A stretch of 64,000 nt of DNA from an uncultured Lachnospiraceae bacterium (GTDB lineage Bacteria > Bacillota > Clostridia > Lachnospirales > Lachnospiraceae), in the NCBI GenBank assembly GCA_910579285.1, contig CAJTTT010000003.1, forward strand, positions 45,475-109,474, read 5' to 3'. The notes under the pieces were generated by a model. That model ran no database searches, was not told the DNA's origin, and saw nothing but the letters and a program-made list of their open reading frames with translations. This document shows positions 34,851 through 44,905 of the stretch, in pieces; position 1 is the first letter of the stretch; every line of letters begins with the position of its first letter. Both the position numbers and the translations under genes were made by a program.

Positions 34851-36935
34851 ATGAGAATTGCACTAACGGGAAATCCGAACAGTGGGAAGACCACGATGTA
34901 CAACGCTCTCACCGGCAGAAATGAAAAGGTCGGCAACTGGGCGGGCGTCACCGTGGAAAAGAAGGAAAGTCCGATCAAGAAAGTTTATTACGATGGGAGG
35001 GAGGAGCTGATTGTGGTGGATCTGCCGGGCGCCTATTCCATGTCGCCCTTCACATCCGAGGAAAGCATCACAAGCGGATATGTGAAAAACGAGAATCCGG
35101 ACGCCATCATCAATATCGTGGATGCGACCAACCTGAGCAGAAGTCTCTTTTTTACGACCCAGCTTTTAGAGCTTGGGATTCCTGTGGTGGTGGCTCTGAA
35201 CAAGAGTGATATCAATGAGAAAAAGGACACGGAAATTAACATACAGCTTTTGTCTGAGAAGCTTGGCTGTCCCGTGCTGCGGACTGTTTCCACAGCTTTC
35301 GGTCATAACGGGTTGAAAGAGGTGGTGGAGATGGCTGTCACTGTCATAGGCAGCGGGCAGAAGGCACCTTATGAGCAAGGGAAAATAGATCTGCATGATA
35401 AGGCGGCGGTGGAGGCGGCAGACAGGAACCGGTTTGCCTTTGTGAACGGGATAGTGGAGAGCGTGGAAAAGAGAAAGATCCTGACGAGGGAAAAGAACGG
35501 ACAGGATAAGATTGACAAAGCGCTTACCAGCCCCTGGCTTGGGATTCCGATTTTTGCGGTGGTCATGTTTCTGGTATTCCATATTTCCCAATCCACGCTC
35601 GGCACATGGATAGCCGACTGGCTGGCGGGCTGGATCGAAACCTTTCAGGGTTATGCGGCGGGTCTGGTGGAGAACGCCAATCCTTTTTGGCAGTCCCTGC
35701 TGGTGGACGGCATCATCGGCGGCGTAGGCGCAGTGGTGGGTTTCCTGCCTCTTGTGATGGTTATGTACTTCCTGATCGCACTATTAGAGGACTGCGGTTA
35801 CATGGCGCGCGCTGCGGTGGTGCTTGACCCGATCTTTAAGAGAGTGGGACTTTCCGGCAGATCCGTGATTCCCCTGGTAATTGGCACGGGATGTGCGATT
35901 CCCGGCATTATGGCCTGCCGCACCATCCGCAATGAGCGGGAGAGGAGAGCGACTGCTATGCTGACGCCCTTTATGCCCTGTGGCGCAAAGCTGCCCGTGA
36001 TTGCTCTGTTTGTGGGTGCATTTTTCCCGGAAACGCCGTGGGTCGGTGTGGCGATGTATTTTGCAGGCATTGCGCTGATCCTTTTAGGTGCGCTGCTGGT
36101 CAACGCAGTGACGGGCTACAAATTCAGGAAATCTTTCTTTATCATGGAACTGCCGGAATATAAGATGCCGAGTCTGAAGAGAGCCGTCATTTCTATGCTG
36201 GGACGCGGTAAGGCATATATCATTAAGGCGGGAACCATTATTCTTGTATGCAATACGGTGGTGCAGATCATGCAGTCCTTTGACTGGCATCTGCAGGTGG
36301 TGGAGGAGGGAATGGAACATACTTCTATTCTGGCATCCATTGCTTCTCCCATCGCCGTTCTTCTCGTGCCGATTGTCGGTTTTGCGGCATGGCAGCTTGC
36401 GGCGGCTGCAGTTACCGGCTTTATCGCCAAGGAGAATGTGGTCGGCACGCTGGCAGTCTGCTATGGCCTTAGCGCGTTCATTGATACGGAAGAATTGGCG
36501 TTAGTCGGGGACGGAAATGTGGTGGCGCAGGTCATGGCGCTGACAAAGGCGGCGGCGCTGGCATACCTGATGTTTAATCTGTTTACGCCGCCCTGTTTTG
36601 CGGCTCTTGGGGCGATGAACGCTGAGATGCGAAGCAGGAAGTGGCTGTGGGCAGGAATCGGTCTGCAGATGGGCATCGGGTTTACAGCAGCCTTTCTCGT
36701 GTATCAGATTGGTACGCTGATCACAACGGGAAGTCTGGGGAACGGATTTATTCCGGGAGCTCTGGCGGTGCTTGCGATGGCATGCGCGGTTGTTGTACTG
36801 GCGCGGCATGGGAAGAGACAGTCTGTTCTGGAGGACGAGGAGAAGACTGTTGTCAGTCCGAGGAAGAGCCGGATAAAGTGTATCGGTTGTTCTGCCTGCG
36901 GGCATTGCGGTACTTCCCGGGAGACATGCCGGTAA
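34851..36935 (+). CDS. feoB: Ferrous iron transporter FeoB
   Basis: A 694-residue GTPase-coupled Fe2+ importer. The N-terminal G domain has G1 GNPNSGKT (7-14), G3 DLPGAYS and G4 NKSD, followed by the helical GDI-like domain (to about residue 225). The membrane part has the paired gate motifs (GYMARAAVVLDPIFKRVGLSGRS; GTGCAIPGIMACRTI). The start at 34851 follows GAGGAGG; an ATG at 34842 is too close to it. The C-terminus ends in a cysteine-rich tail (CIGCSACGHC, then a last Cys) that may bind iron or an Fe-S cluster. The last 83 bases overlap the convergent AraC-type gene. Confidence 0.95.
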   Translation: MRIALTGNPNSGKTTMYNALTGRNEKVGNWAGVTVEKKESPIKKVYYDGREELIVVDLPGAYSMSPFTSEESITSGYVKNENPDAIINIVDATNLSRSLFFTTQLLELGIPVVVALNKSDINEKKDTEINIQLLSEKLGCPVLRTVSTAFGHNGLKEVVEMAVTVIGSGQKAPYEQGKIDLHDKAAVEAADRNRFAFVNGIVESVEKRKILTREKNGQDKIDKALTSPWLGIPIFAVVMFLVFHISQSTLGTWIADWLAGWIETFQGYAAGLVENANPFWQSLLVDGIIGGVGAVVGFLPLVMVMYFLIALLEDCGYMARAAVVLDPIFKRVGLSGRSVIPLVIGTGCAIPGIMACRTIRNERERRATAMLTPFMPCGAKLPVIALFVGAFFPETPWVGVAMYFAGIALILLGALLVNAVTGYKFRKSFFIMELPEYKMPSLKRAVISMLGRGKAYIIKAGTIILVCNTVVQIMQSFDWHLQVVEEGMEHTSILASIASPIAVLLVPIVGFAAWQLAAAAVTGFIAKENVVGTLAVCYGLSAFIDTEELALVGDGNVVAQVMALTKAAALAYLMFNLFTPPCFAALGAMNAEMRSRKWLWAGIGLQMGIGFTAAFLVYQIGTLITTGSLGNGFIPGALAVLAMACAVVVLARHGKRQSVLEDEEKTVVSPRKSRIKCIGCSACGHCGTSRETCR

Positions 36936-37731
36936 GCCGTTTGAACACGGTTATGAAATAATTGTAGTCAGAGAAGCCACAGGCGGAGGCGGTCTCGCTG
37001 ATCTTCCATTCGGGATGTTCGGCGAGAAGCGCTTTCGCCTTTTCTATGCGGAGGTTTCGGATATGCTCTGCAATGCCGCATCCGTAATTCTGATCGGAAA
37101 TTTCGTAGAGATAGGTCTTACCGATCTGGAAACGGCGGCACAGGTCAGAGGCGCTGATTTCCTCAGTGAAGTGTGCGCTGATATATTCGTCGATCTGGAC
37201 GGGCAGTTCTTTCCGCTGAACGATGGACATCCGTTCCAGACAGAGATAGGAGGCCACAGCCTGCATGATGTGGGAGACAGAAACAATGTAATCCTCTGAA
37301 ATGAGCGGGCTTGCCAGGCAGGCTTCTTCCAGCGCGTTCTTGTCAATGCGGTAGGAGGCACATTTTTCCCGGATGCTTTTCCAGCCTTCCCCGTAGCTTG
37401 GATAGGAAAATACATGCCCAAAAAACAGATACCCGATCACAATATTGCCTAAAGTAAGGGGCGCGATGCTCTCGGTTAATCCGGCATGGCAGCGGTAGGT
37501 GTAGGCGCTGCGTCTGCTTGCGGCCATCTCGCAGGCGTGGGCGTCACAGCGGGCACACTGGGCGGCGGCCGCCGGATCGGTCCGTATGATCCGGCAGCAG
37601 GGCGCGATCTGTTCCGGGTAGGCAGTCAGCTCATGGAAGGAGTCGTCAAATACCGTGATCCGCAGGCTGGTGATCTTATGGAAATCCTGTAGCAGGGAAT
37701 TGAGTTTGGAAAGATTAAAGGTGGAAATCAT
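36853..37731 (-). CDS. PocR-domain AraC-family regulator
   Basis: A 292-residue regulator. The N-terminal PocR-type sensory domain (about 5-165) has a cluster of cysteines (CCRII, CARCDAHAC, YRCHAG). The C-terminal AraC helix-turn-helix pair (about 190-280) ends FSDYNYFITVFKRLTGMSPGKYR. GCGGAGGA precedes the ATG. It diverges from the isomerase-kinase operon and is the likely activator of that operon in response to a small metabolite. The gene end lies inside the antisense of feoB, so the two genes share 83 bases. Confidence 0.88.
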   Translation of the reverse strand: MISTFNLSKLNSLLQDFHKITSLRITVFDDSFHELTAYPEQIAPCCRIIRTDPAAAAQCARCDAHACEMAASRRSAYTYRCHAGLTESIAPLTLGNIVIGYLFFGHVFSYPSYGEGWKSIREKCASYRIDKNALEEACLASPLISEDYIVSVSHIMQAVASYLCLERMSIVQRKELPVQIDEYISAHFTEEISASDLCRRFQIGKTYLYEISDQNYGCGIAEHIRNLRIEKAKALLAEHPEWKISETASACGFSDYNYFITVFKRLTGMSPGKYRNARRQNNRYTLSGSSSD

Positions 37732-37922
37732 AATGTCCTCCGCTTTGATACATTGCAGGAATGGTTTTCGTTTCTGTTATGATTATATCAGCTTTGCGAA
37801 CAAATTCAAAGAAAAGTGGACAGAAGTCTATATATTTCCCGAAGCAGGGGGATTAGAATGAGAGCATAACGGGTCAGGGCACGGCGGAGGTGGGCGTGCG
37901 ATGAAAAAGGAGGACGAACAAA

Positions 37923-39326
37923 ATGAAAAGAATGACATTTGCTTTATGTTTCTGTAACCGGGGATTCATGCCGGGAGAGCTGATCTATGGGGCCAGAGAG
38001 GATATGATCCGGGCAGTGACGGATGCGGGGTATGATTATATCGCTATGGACGCGGAGCTGACGCGCTACGGCGGCGTGGAGACGAGGGATGAGGGACTGC
38101 TTTACGCCAAGTGGCTGAAAGAGCACGAAGGACAATATGACGGCGTGATCTTTTCCATGCCGATTTTTGCGGATGAAAACGGTGCAATCACGGCACTGCA
38201 GGATGCCGGTGTGCCCATTCTGATGCAGGCCTATCCCGATGAGATTGGAAAGATGGATTTTGCTCACAGAAGAGACGCGTTCTGCGGCAAATTTTCCGTG
38301 ACGGATGTTTTCACACAGTATCAGGTACCCTTCACCGTGCTAAAGCCCCATGTGGTGCATCCCCTCAGTGAGAAGTTTGCGGAGAATCTCAGAGATTTTG
38401 CAGCCGTCTGCCGGGTGGTGAACGGTATGAAACGCTGTAACATCGGCTGTATCGGAGCGAGAACTACAGCGTTTAAAACGGTCCGCTTTGATGAGATTGC
38501 CATGCAGAAATATGGGATCAATGTGGAATCCTTTGATCTGTCGGAGCTTGTCTTTAAGGTGGGAAAGCTTGATGACGGGGACGAGAAGGTTGTGGCAAAG
38601 AAGGCGGCGCTGGAGGATTACACGGATTTTTCCGGCGTGTCCGAGGAGAAGAAGAATACCCTTGCGAAGATTTCGGTTGTCATCGACGAGTACATAGAAG
38701 TGTACCATCTGGATGCGCTTGCCCTTCGCTGCTGGAACGAGATGGAGGAGATCTTGCGGGTGTGCCCCTGTGTGCTTTTGTCTGAGCTGAATGACCGGGG
38801 GATCACCGCATCCTGTGAGATTGACATGTGCTCCGCCGTCACGATGCGGGCGATGGCGTTAGCCAGCGAAACGCCTACCACGGTTCTTGACTGGAACAAC
38901 AATTACGGAGATGACGAGAACAAGGTGATTCTGTTCCACTGCGGGCCGGTGCCCAATTCCCTGATGACGGACAAAGGCCGGGTGACCAGCCACAAGATGT
39001 TCGACAAAACCGATGCGGGAAGCGGCTGCGGCACTTGCGAAGGGCGGATGAAAGCCGGGGACATTACGCTTTCCAACTGTCAGACGAAGGACGGAAAGCT
39101 GGTTGTGTACGCCTCAGAAGCCAGATTTACGGAGGACGAGATCGAGGAGGCGTTTTTCGGATGTGCGGCGGTCTGCGAAATCCCGGATATGCAGAATAAG
39201 CTGATTCGTCTGGCCAGAGGCGGCTTCAAACATCATACGTCTGTCGGTGCAGGGCATATGAAGGCGGTTTTGCGGGAGGCTTTTGTCACCTATCTCGGAT
39301 ATGAGTGGGTGGAGATTGACGGATAG
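37923..39326 (+). CDS. L-fucose/L-arabinose isomerase-like sugar isomerase
   Basis: A 467-residue protein of the FucI/AraA-like isomerase superfamily, with an N-terminal Rossmann-type part (PGELIYGAREDMIRAV, DGVIFSMPIFADENGAITAL) and a C-terminal part with the region LDALALRCWNEME, STEI-like acidic positions around SCEIDMCSAVTM, and HCGPVPNSLM. It would interconvert an aldose and ketose using a divalent metal. AAAGGAGG lies upstream. It is the first gene of an isomerase-kinase-DUF4432 operon. The exact sugar is not readable; it is not a close FucI by motif. Confidence 0.8.
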   Translation: MKRMTFALCFCNRGFMPGELIYGAREDMIRAVTDAGYDYIAMDAELTRYGGVETRDEGLLYAKWLKEHEGQYDGVIFSMPIFADENGAITALQDAGVPILMQAYPDEIGKMDFAHRRDAFCGKFSVTDVFTQYQVPFTVLKPHVVHPLSEKFAENLRDFAAVCRVVNGMKRCNIGCIGARTTAFKTVRFDEIAMQKYGINVESFDLSELVFKVGKLDDGDEKVVAKKAALEDYTDFSGVSEEKKNTLAKISVVIDEYIEVYHLDALALRCWNEMEEILRVCPCVLLSELNDRGITASCEIDMCSAVTMRAMALASETPTTVLDWNNNYGDDENKVILFHCGPVPNSLMTDKGRVTSHKMFDKTDAGSGCGTCEGRMKAGDITLSNCQTKDGKLVVYASEARFTEDEIEEAFFGCAAVCEIPDMQNKLIRLARGGFKHHTSVGAGHMKAVLREAFVTYLGYEWVEIDG

Positions 39327-39359
39327 CATGCCGGCAGGCGTAAAGAGGGAGGCGGTTTT

Positions 39360-40871
39360 ATGAAAACAGCGGGACTGGATATCGGAACCACAGGCTGTAA
39401 GCTGACGGTCTTTTCGGAGGAGGGAAAGGATATCGACCGGGCGTACCGGGATTATCCCGTCACCAGGGGCGGCAGCGAACATGAGGTGGATGTGGAAAGT
39501 ATTATGGAAGGTGTGCTGGCACTGCTTGCGCTGATGGCTGAAAAGCACCCTGATATAGGAGGAATAGGCGTCACCAGTTTCGGGGAGACCTTTGTGTTTA
39601 CGGACGGGGAGGGGAAGCCCCTTCACAGAGCCATGCTCTACACTGACCCGAGAGGCAGGGAGGAGTGTCTGGAGCTGACACGGAAGATGGAGGGGAGAAA
39701 GATCGCCGCCATCACGGGACTTCGTCCCCACGAGATGTACAGCCTTCCCAAGATGATGTGGATCAGGAAAAACAGGCCGGAAGTCTATGAACAGGCAAAG
39801 CACGCTTTTCTGATGGAGGACTATGTGGTGTTTCATCTGACGGGAAAGGCACAGATTGATTATTCCCTGGCCACAAGGACAATGGCCTTTGACATTGCGT
39901 CCCTCTCCTGGAGCAGGGAGATCTTTGCGCTGGCAGGGATCGATGTTTCTCTGATGTCTGAGGCGGTGCCGGTGGGCACATCGGCAGGGCACATCCTTCC
40001 CGATATCGTGCGGCGGACGGGTCTTTCCGAAAGGACGCAGATCGTAAGTATCAGCCATGATCAGGTGGCCGCTGCGGTGGGCGCGGGTGTGTTTGACGCG
40101 GAGACGGCGGTGGAAGGCGCAGGTACGGTGGAATGCATGACACCTGTATATGAAGGACTGCCGCCTTCCGATGTGATGTATGACGGGTATTTCTCCGTGG
40201 TGCCCTATGTGATACCGGGCAGGTATGTGTGTTATGCCTTTTCCTACACAGGCGGCGCGCTGATCCAGTGGTGCGTGGATACCCTGGCGAAGCAGGAGAA
40301 GCGGCTGGCGGCGCAGGAGGGTATCTCCGTGCATGAGTATCTGGAACGGGAGTATGCGCGTGAGCACGGGGAGGAACGTGCGGCAGAGCCCACAGGGCTT
40401 CTTGTGCTGCCCCATTTTGCAGGGGCGGCAACGCCTTATATGGATACCGGGTCGAAGGGCGCGGTGATCGGGCTGACGGCAGCCCATACGGTCAGTGACA
40501 TTTACCGGGCATGCATGGAAGGGGTAGCTTATGAAATGAGGCTCAACCTGGAGTGGCTAAAAGGTTCCGGCATTCACTTTCAGATGCTGCACGCCACCGG
40601 GGGAGGGGCACGCTCCGAGGTGTGGACACAGATGAAGGCGGACATCCTGAACGTGCCCTTTACGACGCTGAAAACAGCCAACGCGGGGACGGTTGGGAGC
40701 GCCATGCTGACGGGGATTGCAGTGGGCTGTTTCAAAGATTTGGAGGACGCCGCAGCGCATATGGTGGAGAAAACGAAAATCTGTCAGCCGGATGCGGCAA
40801 GACACGAGAAGTATATGGAGGTTTACAGCAGGTACAGGAAGGTGTACGATGTGGTCAGAGGACTGGTATGA
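39360..40871 (+). CDS. FGGY-family carbohydrate kinase
   Basis: A 503-residue sugar kinase. The ASKHA fold shows the N-terminal phosphate-binding segment GLDIGTTGCKLTVFS, the acidic substrate site in the second half (SHDQVAAAVGAG) and the C-terminal adenosine-binding region (HATGGGARSEVWTQMKADIL, NAGTVGSAMLTG). It is comparable to xylulokinase and related kinases and would phosphorylate the ketose made by the isomerase encoded 33 bases upstream. The substrate is uncertain. Confidence 0.9.
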   Translation: MKTAGLDIGTTGCKLTVFSEEGKDIDRAYRDYPVTRGGSEHEVDVESIMEGVLALLALMAEKHPDIGGIGVTSFGETFVFTDGEGKPLHRAMLYTDPRGREECLELTRKMEGRKIAAITGLRPHEMYSLPKMMWIRKNRPEVYEQAKHAFLMEDYVVFHLTGKAQIDYSLATRTMAFDIASLSWSREIFALAGIDVSLMSEAVPVGTSAGHILPDIVRRTGLSERTQIVSISHDQVAAAVGAGVFDAETAVEGAGTVECMTPVYEGLPPSDVMYDGYFSVVPYVIPGRYVCYAFSYTGGALIQWCVDTLAKQEKRLAAQEGISVHEYLEREYAREHGEERAAEPTGLLVLPHFAGAATPYMDTGSKGAVIGLTAAHTVSDIYRACMEGVAYEMRLNLEWLKGSGIHFQMLHATGGGARSEVWTQMKADILNVPFTTLKTANAGTVGSAMLTGIAVGCFKDLEDAAAHMVEKTKICQPDAARHEKYMEVYSRYRKVYDVVRGLV

Positions 40872-40889
40872 GTATAAAGGAGGTTTGGC

Positions 40890-41861
40890 ATGACGAATCC
40901 GTATATTGGACATGAATCACAGATTTCGGGTGTGGAGGAGCACCGCCTGACAGGCGGGAAGGGCGATGGGATGCGCCTTTTGCAGGCAGATAACGGGAAA
41001 GGGCTGATGATGACGCTGACCCCTGACCGGGGCATGGATATTTCCAGACTCCGCGTAAACGGCGTCAACATGGGGTATTTCTCGGCCTGCGGTTATGTGG
41101 CGCCGGCTTACTATGAAGGGACGGGTGACAGATGGCTGAAAACCTTCACGGCAGGGTTTATGACGACGTGCGGCCTGTACACGGTGGGAACCCCGAGCGT
41201 GGATGAGGGGGAGGAGCTGCCTCTGCACGGCTCCATCGGCAATCTGCCAGCGGAGCAGGTATACTGGCAGGAGGATGAGAATAAAATCTGTGTGCGCGGC
41301 GTGGTGAAGGATGAGATGATCTTTGGCAGAAAGCTTGTTCTTCGCCGTGAGATCGAGATATCAAAAAAGGAGAACAGCTTTGTGGTGCGGGACAAGATTG
41401 AAAACATGGGAGACCGCGTGGAGCCGTTTGAAATCCTTTACCATATGAATATGGGATATCCCCTTCTGGACGAGGAGAGCGTTGTCACTATCCCCGCAAA
41501 GGAAGTGGTGCCGAGAAATGAGCATGCGGCGGCTGATATTGAAAACTGTCTGCGGATGGAGAAGCCCCAGGCGGGATATGAGGAACGCTGTTATTATCAT
41601 AAATTTGCCGGAAAAGAGGGAAAGGCATCCATCTATCAGCCGAAGCTTGGCATGGAGCTTGCGATCACTTTTGATGCGGAGGAGCTGGACGGTTTCGTGG
41701 AGTGGAAGATGATGGGTGTGCGGGACTATGTGCTCGGTCTGGAGCCGGGAAACTGCTATCCCGACGGGCGTGATGTGATGAGAAAGACAGGGATGCTCAA
41801 ATTTTTACAGCCCGGTGAATGTAAGCGGTATGAGGTGAAGGTGGAGATTAAAAGGGCCTGA
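40890..41861 (+). CDS. DUF4432 / aldose 1-epimerase-like protein
   Basis: A 323-residue protein with the beta-sandwich pattern of galactose-mutarotase-like proteins: TPDRGMDISRLRVNGVNMGYFS near the N-terminus, LPLHGSIGNLPAE, EILYHMNMGYPLLDE, and LGLEPGNCYPDGRD near the C-terminus. DUF4432 proteins often accompany sugar isomerase and kinase genes and probably convert anomers of the sugar. AAAGGAGG precedes the start, 18 bases after the kinase gene. It is the last intact gene of the operon. Confidence 0.88.
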   Translation: MTNPYIGHESQISGVEEHRLTGGKGDGMRLLQADNGKGLMMTLTPDRGMDISRLRVNGVNMGYFSACGYVAPAYYEGTGDRWLKTFTAGFMTTCGLYTVGTPSVDEGEELPLHGSIGNLPAEQVYWQEDENKICVRGVVKDEMIFGRKLVLRREIEISKKENSFVVRDKIENMGDRVEPFEILYHMNMGYPLLDEESVVTIPAKEVVPRNEHAAADIENCLRMEKPQAGYEERCYYHKFAGKEGKASIYQPKLGMELAITFDAEELDGFVEWKMMGVRDYVLGLEPGNCYPDGRDVMRKTGMLKFLQPGECKRYEVKVEIKRA

Positions 41862-41884
41862 GGAAAACGGGAGGCGCGGCGGTT

Positions 41885-42617
41885 ATGAGTAAACGCACGT
41901 TATCTTTCAGAGTGATATGCTGTTTCATATCCGGCGTTCTGTTTCTGCTGTCCGACGGGTGCGCCGCTGAACAGAGGACACAGATGCAGGAAACACAGCG
42001 GGAAGAATTGAGGGAAGAGCAGCTGGATAAGACCCCGGAACCGAAAGTGACGGAAGTGGAGCGGCGAAGTTTTCTGGAATGAAAACTGGAATCAGGATAT
42101 TGCCTTTCAGGAAGCGTTCCGCGTCTCCTGTGTCTGGTATTTCCGTGAGATCATAGATGTGATGGGGCCAGAGATGGTGCAGGAGGGACTGGATCTTTTA
42201 AAGTACGGAAATTGTGACATTTCCGATTGGGAGGGGCGGTTAAATACCAATAATAACAACCGGGCGCTGACAGGATTCTGGATTGAATCCTCGTTAGCAA
42301 TTTCCCCAAAGGAACAGGTTGAGGTGATGGAGCGTATTTTTGGGAAGGATTCAGTCTGCTCAGAGGGGACGAGGCATGTGCTGAAAGAGGCAATGCTTGT
42401 CACAGAACCTGAGCGGACGGCGATTCCCATTTACGGAAAGACTGGTATGGGTAAAATGGAAGGTATCATGGTAGATGCCTGGTTCACAGGGTTTGCGGAA
42501 ACGGAGGAGGGTAATGTGTATTTCTGCGTCTATCTCGGGCGCACAGATGATGGGAATGGTTCCAGCGCGGCGGCGAAGGAAATCGCGGTGCGCATTGTGG
42601 AAGATTACTGCAAATAG
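41885..42617 (+). pseudogene. Class D beta-lactamase/BlaR-like penicillin-binding gene, internally deleted
   Basis: The first piece (41885-42082) encodes a signal/lipoprotein-like start (LFLLSDGCAAE) and an acidic linker ending RRSFLE. The coding sense then continues in another frame from 42075 with WNENWNQDIAFQEAFRVSCV, the class D region leading to the S-x-V motif (SCV), then YGN and KTG (YGKTGMG), and ends at 42617. The preceding segment with the catalytic S-x-x-K motif and its flanks is missing. A deletion has thus removed the active serine and broken the frame. An ATG at 42159 could still yield a 152-residue fragment without the active site. Confidence 0.75.
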
Positions 42618-42817
42618 CATGCTTTGAAACACAAATTTGTAGTGGAAGAAAGAATGCGGTTATGATATAATGATGCTCATATCATAATCCGGCATTTTGG
42701 TGTAATAAAGGTGTCGGATTATTCGCAGGCCGTCTCGACAAAGTTGAGGCGGTTTATGAATGAAAAAGCGTGTATGGGGAAGGGCGCGGTATTTTTTCAA
42801 CAGGAGGAATGAGGGTT

Positions 42818-44371
42818 ATGGAAGGAAACAAAAAGGTATATTTGTCGGCATTGGATGAGTATATCAATAAGGTGTATGTGCTGGTTCTGCTGCTGATACC
42901 GGGAGCGTGTATGTGTGCGGGCTTTATGTACACGTTTATGAAGATCATGGGCTGGCTGCCTCCCGTATCATGGATTGCATTACTTATTTTTGACGTGACC
43001 TGCATGATTTATCTGGGGATAGGTTTCTACTTTGTCAAAACAGGGTTCGAGAACGGTGTAGTGAAAGCATCCAGTCTGAAGGCCGGAAAGATTTTTGTTG
43101 CTGTGATTATGCTTATTCAGTGGAACTTTATACAGTATATGGTTCCCGCCGGGGACTTTTGGGGTTTTGCCTTTTTCTTTGTAGTGCTTACCACCTTTTT
43201 CCTGGACTATAAGCTGGTGGCCGTTACTTCGGTAGAGATTGCCGGCTCTCTGGTGATTGCGTGGTTTGTGAAGGCGTCGGTTCTTTTGCCGGTTAAGGAT
43301 GAGATGTTTATTACAAACATTGCTGACAGAGGGGTTTGCCTGAGCCTGTCTCTTCCCACAACGATACTTATGACATATCTGGTAAACCGTTTTCTTGTAA
43401 ACGCCAAGAAGGACGAGATGGAGCGCAACAACGAAAAGGTGAAAAATGTGCTGGATTCCGTGCAGTCTCTCTCGGCAAATCTACTGAGCGCGGGGCAGGC
43501 GCTCTCACAGATTTCGGAAAATGAGAGCGCTTCCGTGGAGGAACTTTCAGCCACCAGTGAAATGCTCTTAGAGAGCAGTAACAGGCTGGACGGCAAGACC
43601 AGGGAAAGCATGGAAAATCTCAATGAGCTTGATGAGTGGAAGAATGTTGTGGCAGATAATGTGGAGAAAGTGGAGCAGACATCCAGAGATCTGTTAGATA
43701 AAACAAGAGAGAATGAGAAGCGGCTTGCTGAACTTCGGGAAATTAACGGGGAAGTTTCCAGATCTATGGTTGCAACGACGGATGTGGCGGAGAAACTGTC
43801 GAAAGCGGTGGAGCAGATCGGTATGACACTGAACCTGATCAGCGATATTTCATCGTCCACGAACCTGCTGGCTTTGAACGCTTCCATTGAGGCGGCCAGA
43901 GCTGGAGAGGCGGGGAAAGGGTTTGCCGTGGTTGCGCAGGAAGTCGGCAACCTGGCTAACAGCACGCAGGAATCATTGCATGAGGTAGAAAAGGTGATTC
44001 AGATGGTACAGGACAATGTGAATGAGATCACCATGTATGTCAATGACAACTCCCAAAAGCTGGATAAGCAGAATGAATATTTTACAAACGTGTATGCGGG
44101 CATACAGGATATGACGCAGCTTCTCGATATTTCGGCGGATGCGGTGAACACGATGGGAGACGCGCATCATAAGCAGGCGATGGTGATACAGAGCACCATA
44201 TCCATCAACAAAGAGATCGCGGATGATATCAGCAAAGAGAATACCCAGTTCCAGTCTATCAACAGTATGGTGGAGAGCAACGTGAATGATATTACACAAA
44301 TGTCCAACCAGATCAATACCATTAACGGGATGGTGGATGAGATCAGCAATCTTTTGAAGAGGGAAGAATGA
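42818..44371 (+). CDS. Methyl-accepting chemotaxis protein with polytopic N-terminus
   Basis: A 517-residue chemoreceptor. The N-terminal part (about 15-205) contains five or six hydrophobic segments and little extracellular sequence, so it probably senses within or near the membrane. I see no HAMP domain. The signalling domain holds the conserved tip [20 protein letters not shown] followed by [24 protein letters not shown] lies upstream of the ATG at 42818. No che or flagellar genes are nearby. Its stop overlaps the next start by four bases. Confidence 0.88.
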   Translation: MEGNKKVYLSALDEYINKVYVLVLLLIPGACMCAGFMYTFMKIMGWLPPVSWIALLIFDVTCMIYLGIGFYFVKTGFENGVVKASSLKAGKIFVAVIMLIQWNFIQYMVPAGDFWGFAFFFVVLTTFFLDYKLVAVTSVEIAGSLVIAWFVKASVLLPVKDEMFITNIADRGVCLSLSLPTTILMTYLVNRFLVNAKKDEMERNNEKVKNVLDSVQSLSANLLSAGQALSQISENESASVEELSATSEMLLESSNRLDGKTRESMENLNELDEWKNVVADNVEKVEQTSRDLLDKTRENEKRLAELREINGEVSRSMVATTDVAEKLSKAVEQIGMTLNLISDISSSTNLLALNASIEAARAGEAGKGFAVVAQEVGNLANSTQESLHEVEKVIQMVQDNVNEITMYVNDNSQKLDKQNEYFTNVYAGIQDMTQLLDISADAVNTMGDAHHKQAMVIQSTISINKEIADDISKENTQFQSINSMVESNVNDITQMSNQINTINGMVDEISNLLKREE

Positions 44372-44880
44372 TACATATCATACCGCGTATGAAATTCACA
44401 ATTCATTCCAGAAAGACGCCCTGGGAGGTGCACCGTATTATGGAGGCTGAGACTGCAGTTCAGGATGGACTGTTTCACTATTCACCTGCTGAAGCGGATT
44501 TTTTTGGAGAGGTGGAGGAGTCAGAGTTTAAGGTAGTGCAGAGGCTGCCGGCCTGCGTTCGGGATTCTTTTCGGCCTGTGATTCTGGGGCAGATACGGAG
44601 AAGAGGAAGTGGGGCGGCAGTGGACATCCGCATGCGGTTAAGCATGGAGGTACTCGTTTTTTGCGTGATTTGGTTTGGTATGTCAGGCCTGTATTTTTTG
44701 ATCTGTTTTCTGACCTTGATTATAGGTCGCTTGGACGGGTGGCAGGAGATTGTATCGGCGGCCGCATTTTTCTTTTTTGGACAGCTTCTTGTGAGAGCCG
44801 GGTTTTATATTCCGGCAAAGAGAGCGAGGCGGAGACTGGAAGAACTTTTCGGGGAGGCATCAGACGGGGAAGCCGTATGA
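44368..44880 (+). CDS. Uncharacterised two-helix membrane protein coupled to the chemoreceptor
   Basis: I do not recognise a family. The 170-residue protein has a soluble N-terminal half (to about residue 88) containing [22 protein letters not shown], two hydrophobic segments (about 92-115 and 122-142), and a basic-acidic tail. Its ATG overlaps the stop of the chemoreceptor gene (ATGA), so the two are translated together. That suggests it works with the receptor or at the same membrane site, but no role can be assigned. Confidence 0.6.
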   Translation: MIHIIPRMKFTIHSRKTPWEVHRIMEAETAVQDGLFHYSPAEADFFGEVEESEFKVVQRLPACVRDSFRPVILGQIRRRGSGAAVDIRMRLSMEVLVFCVIWFGMSGLYFLICFLTLIIGRLDGWQEIVSAAAFFFFGQLLVRAGFYIPAKRARRRLEELFGEASDGEAV

Positions 44881-44905
44881 CGGGAAAGGGGCAGAGACAG
44901 CAGAA

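Noticed and set aside
39114-40487. 457-codon open frame antisense to the FGGY kinase gene
   Set aside because: The kinase has all family motifs. The antisense frame is low-complexity, rich in His, Arg and Pro, with no start signal.
42660-42760. Possible riboswitch ahead of the first chemoreceptor, with a CCGTCTC/GAGGCGG hairpin
   Set aside because: I could not match it to a c-di-GMP or other known riboswitch core. Only a TATAAT-like -10 and a single hairpin are visible.
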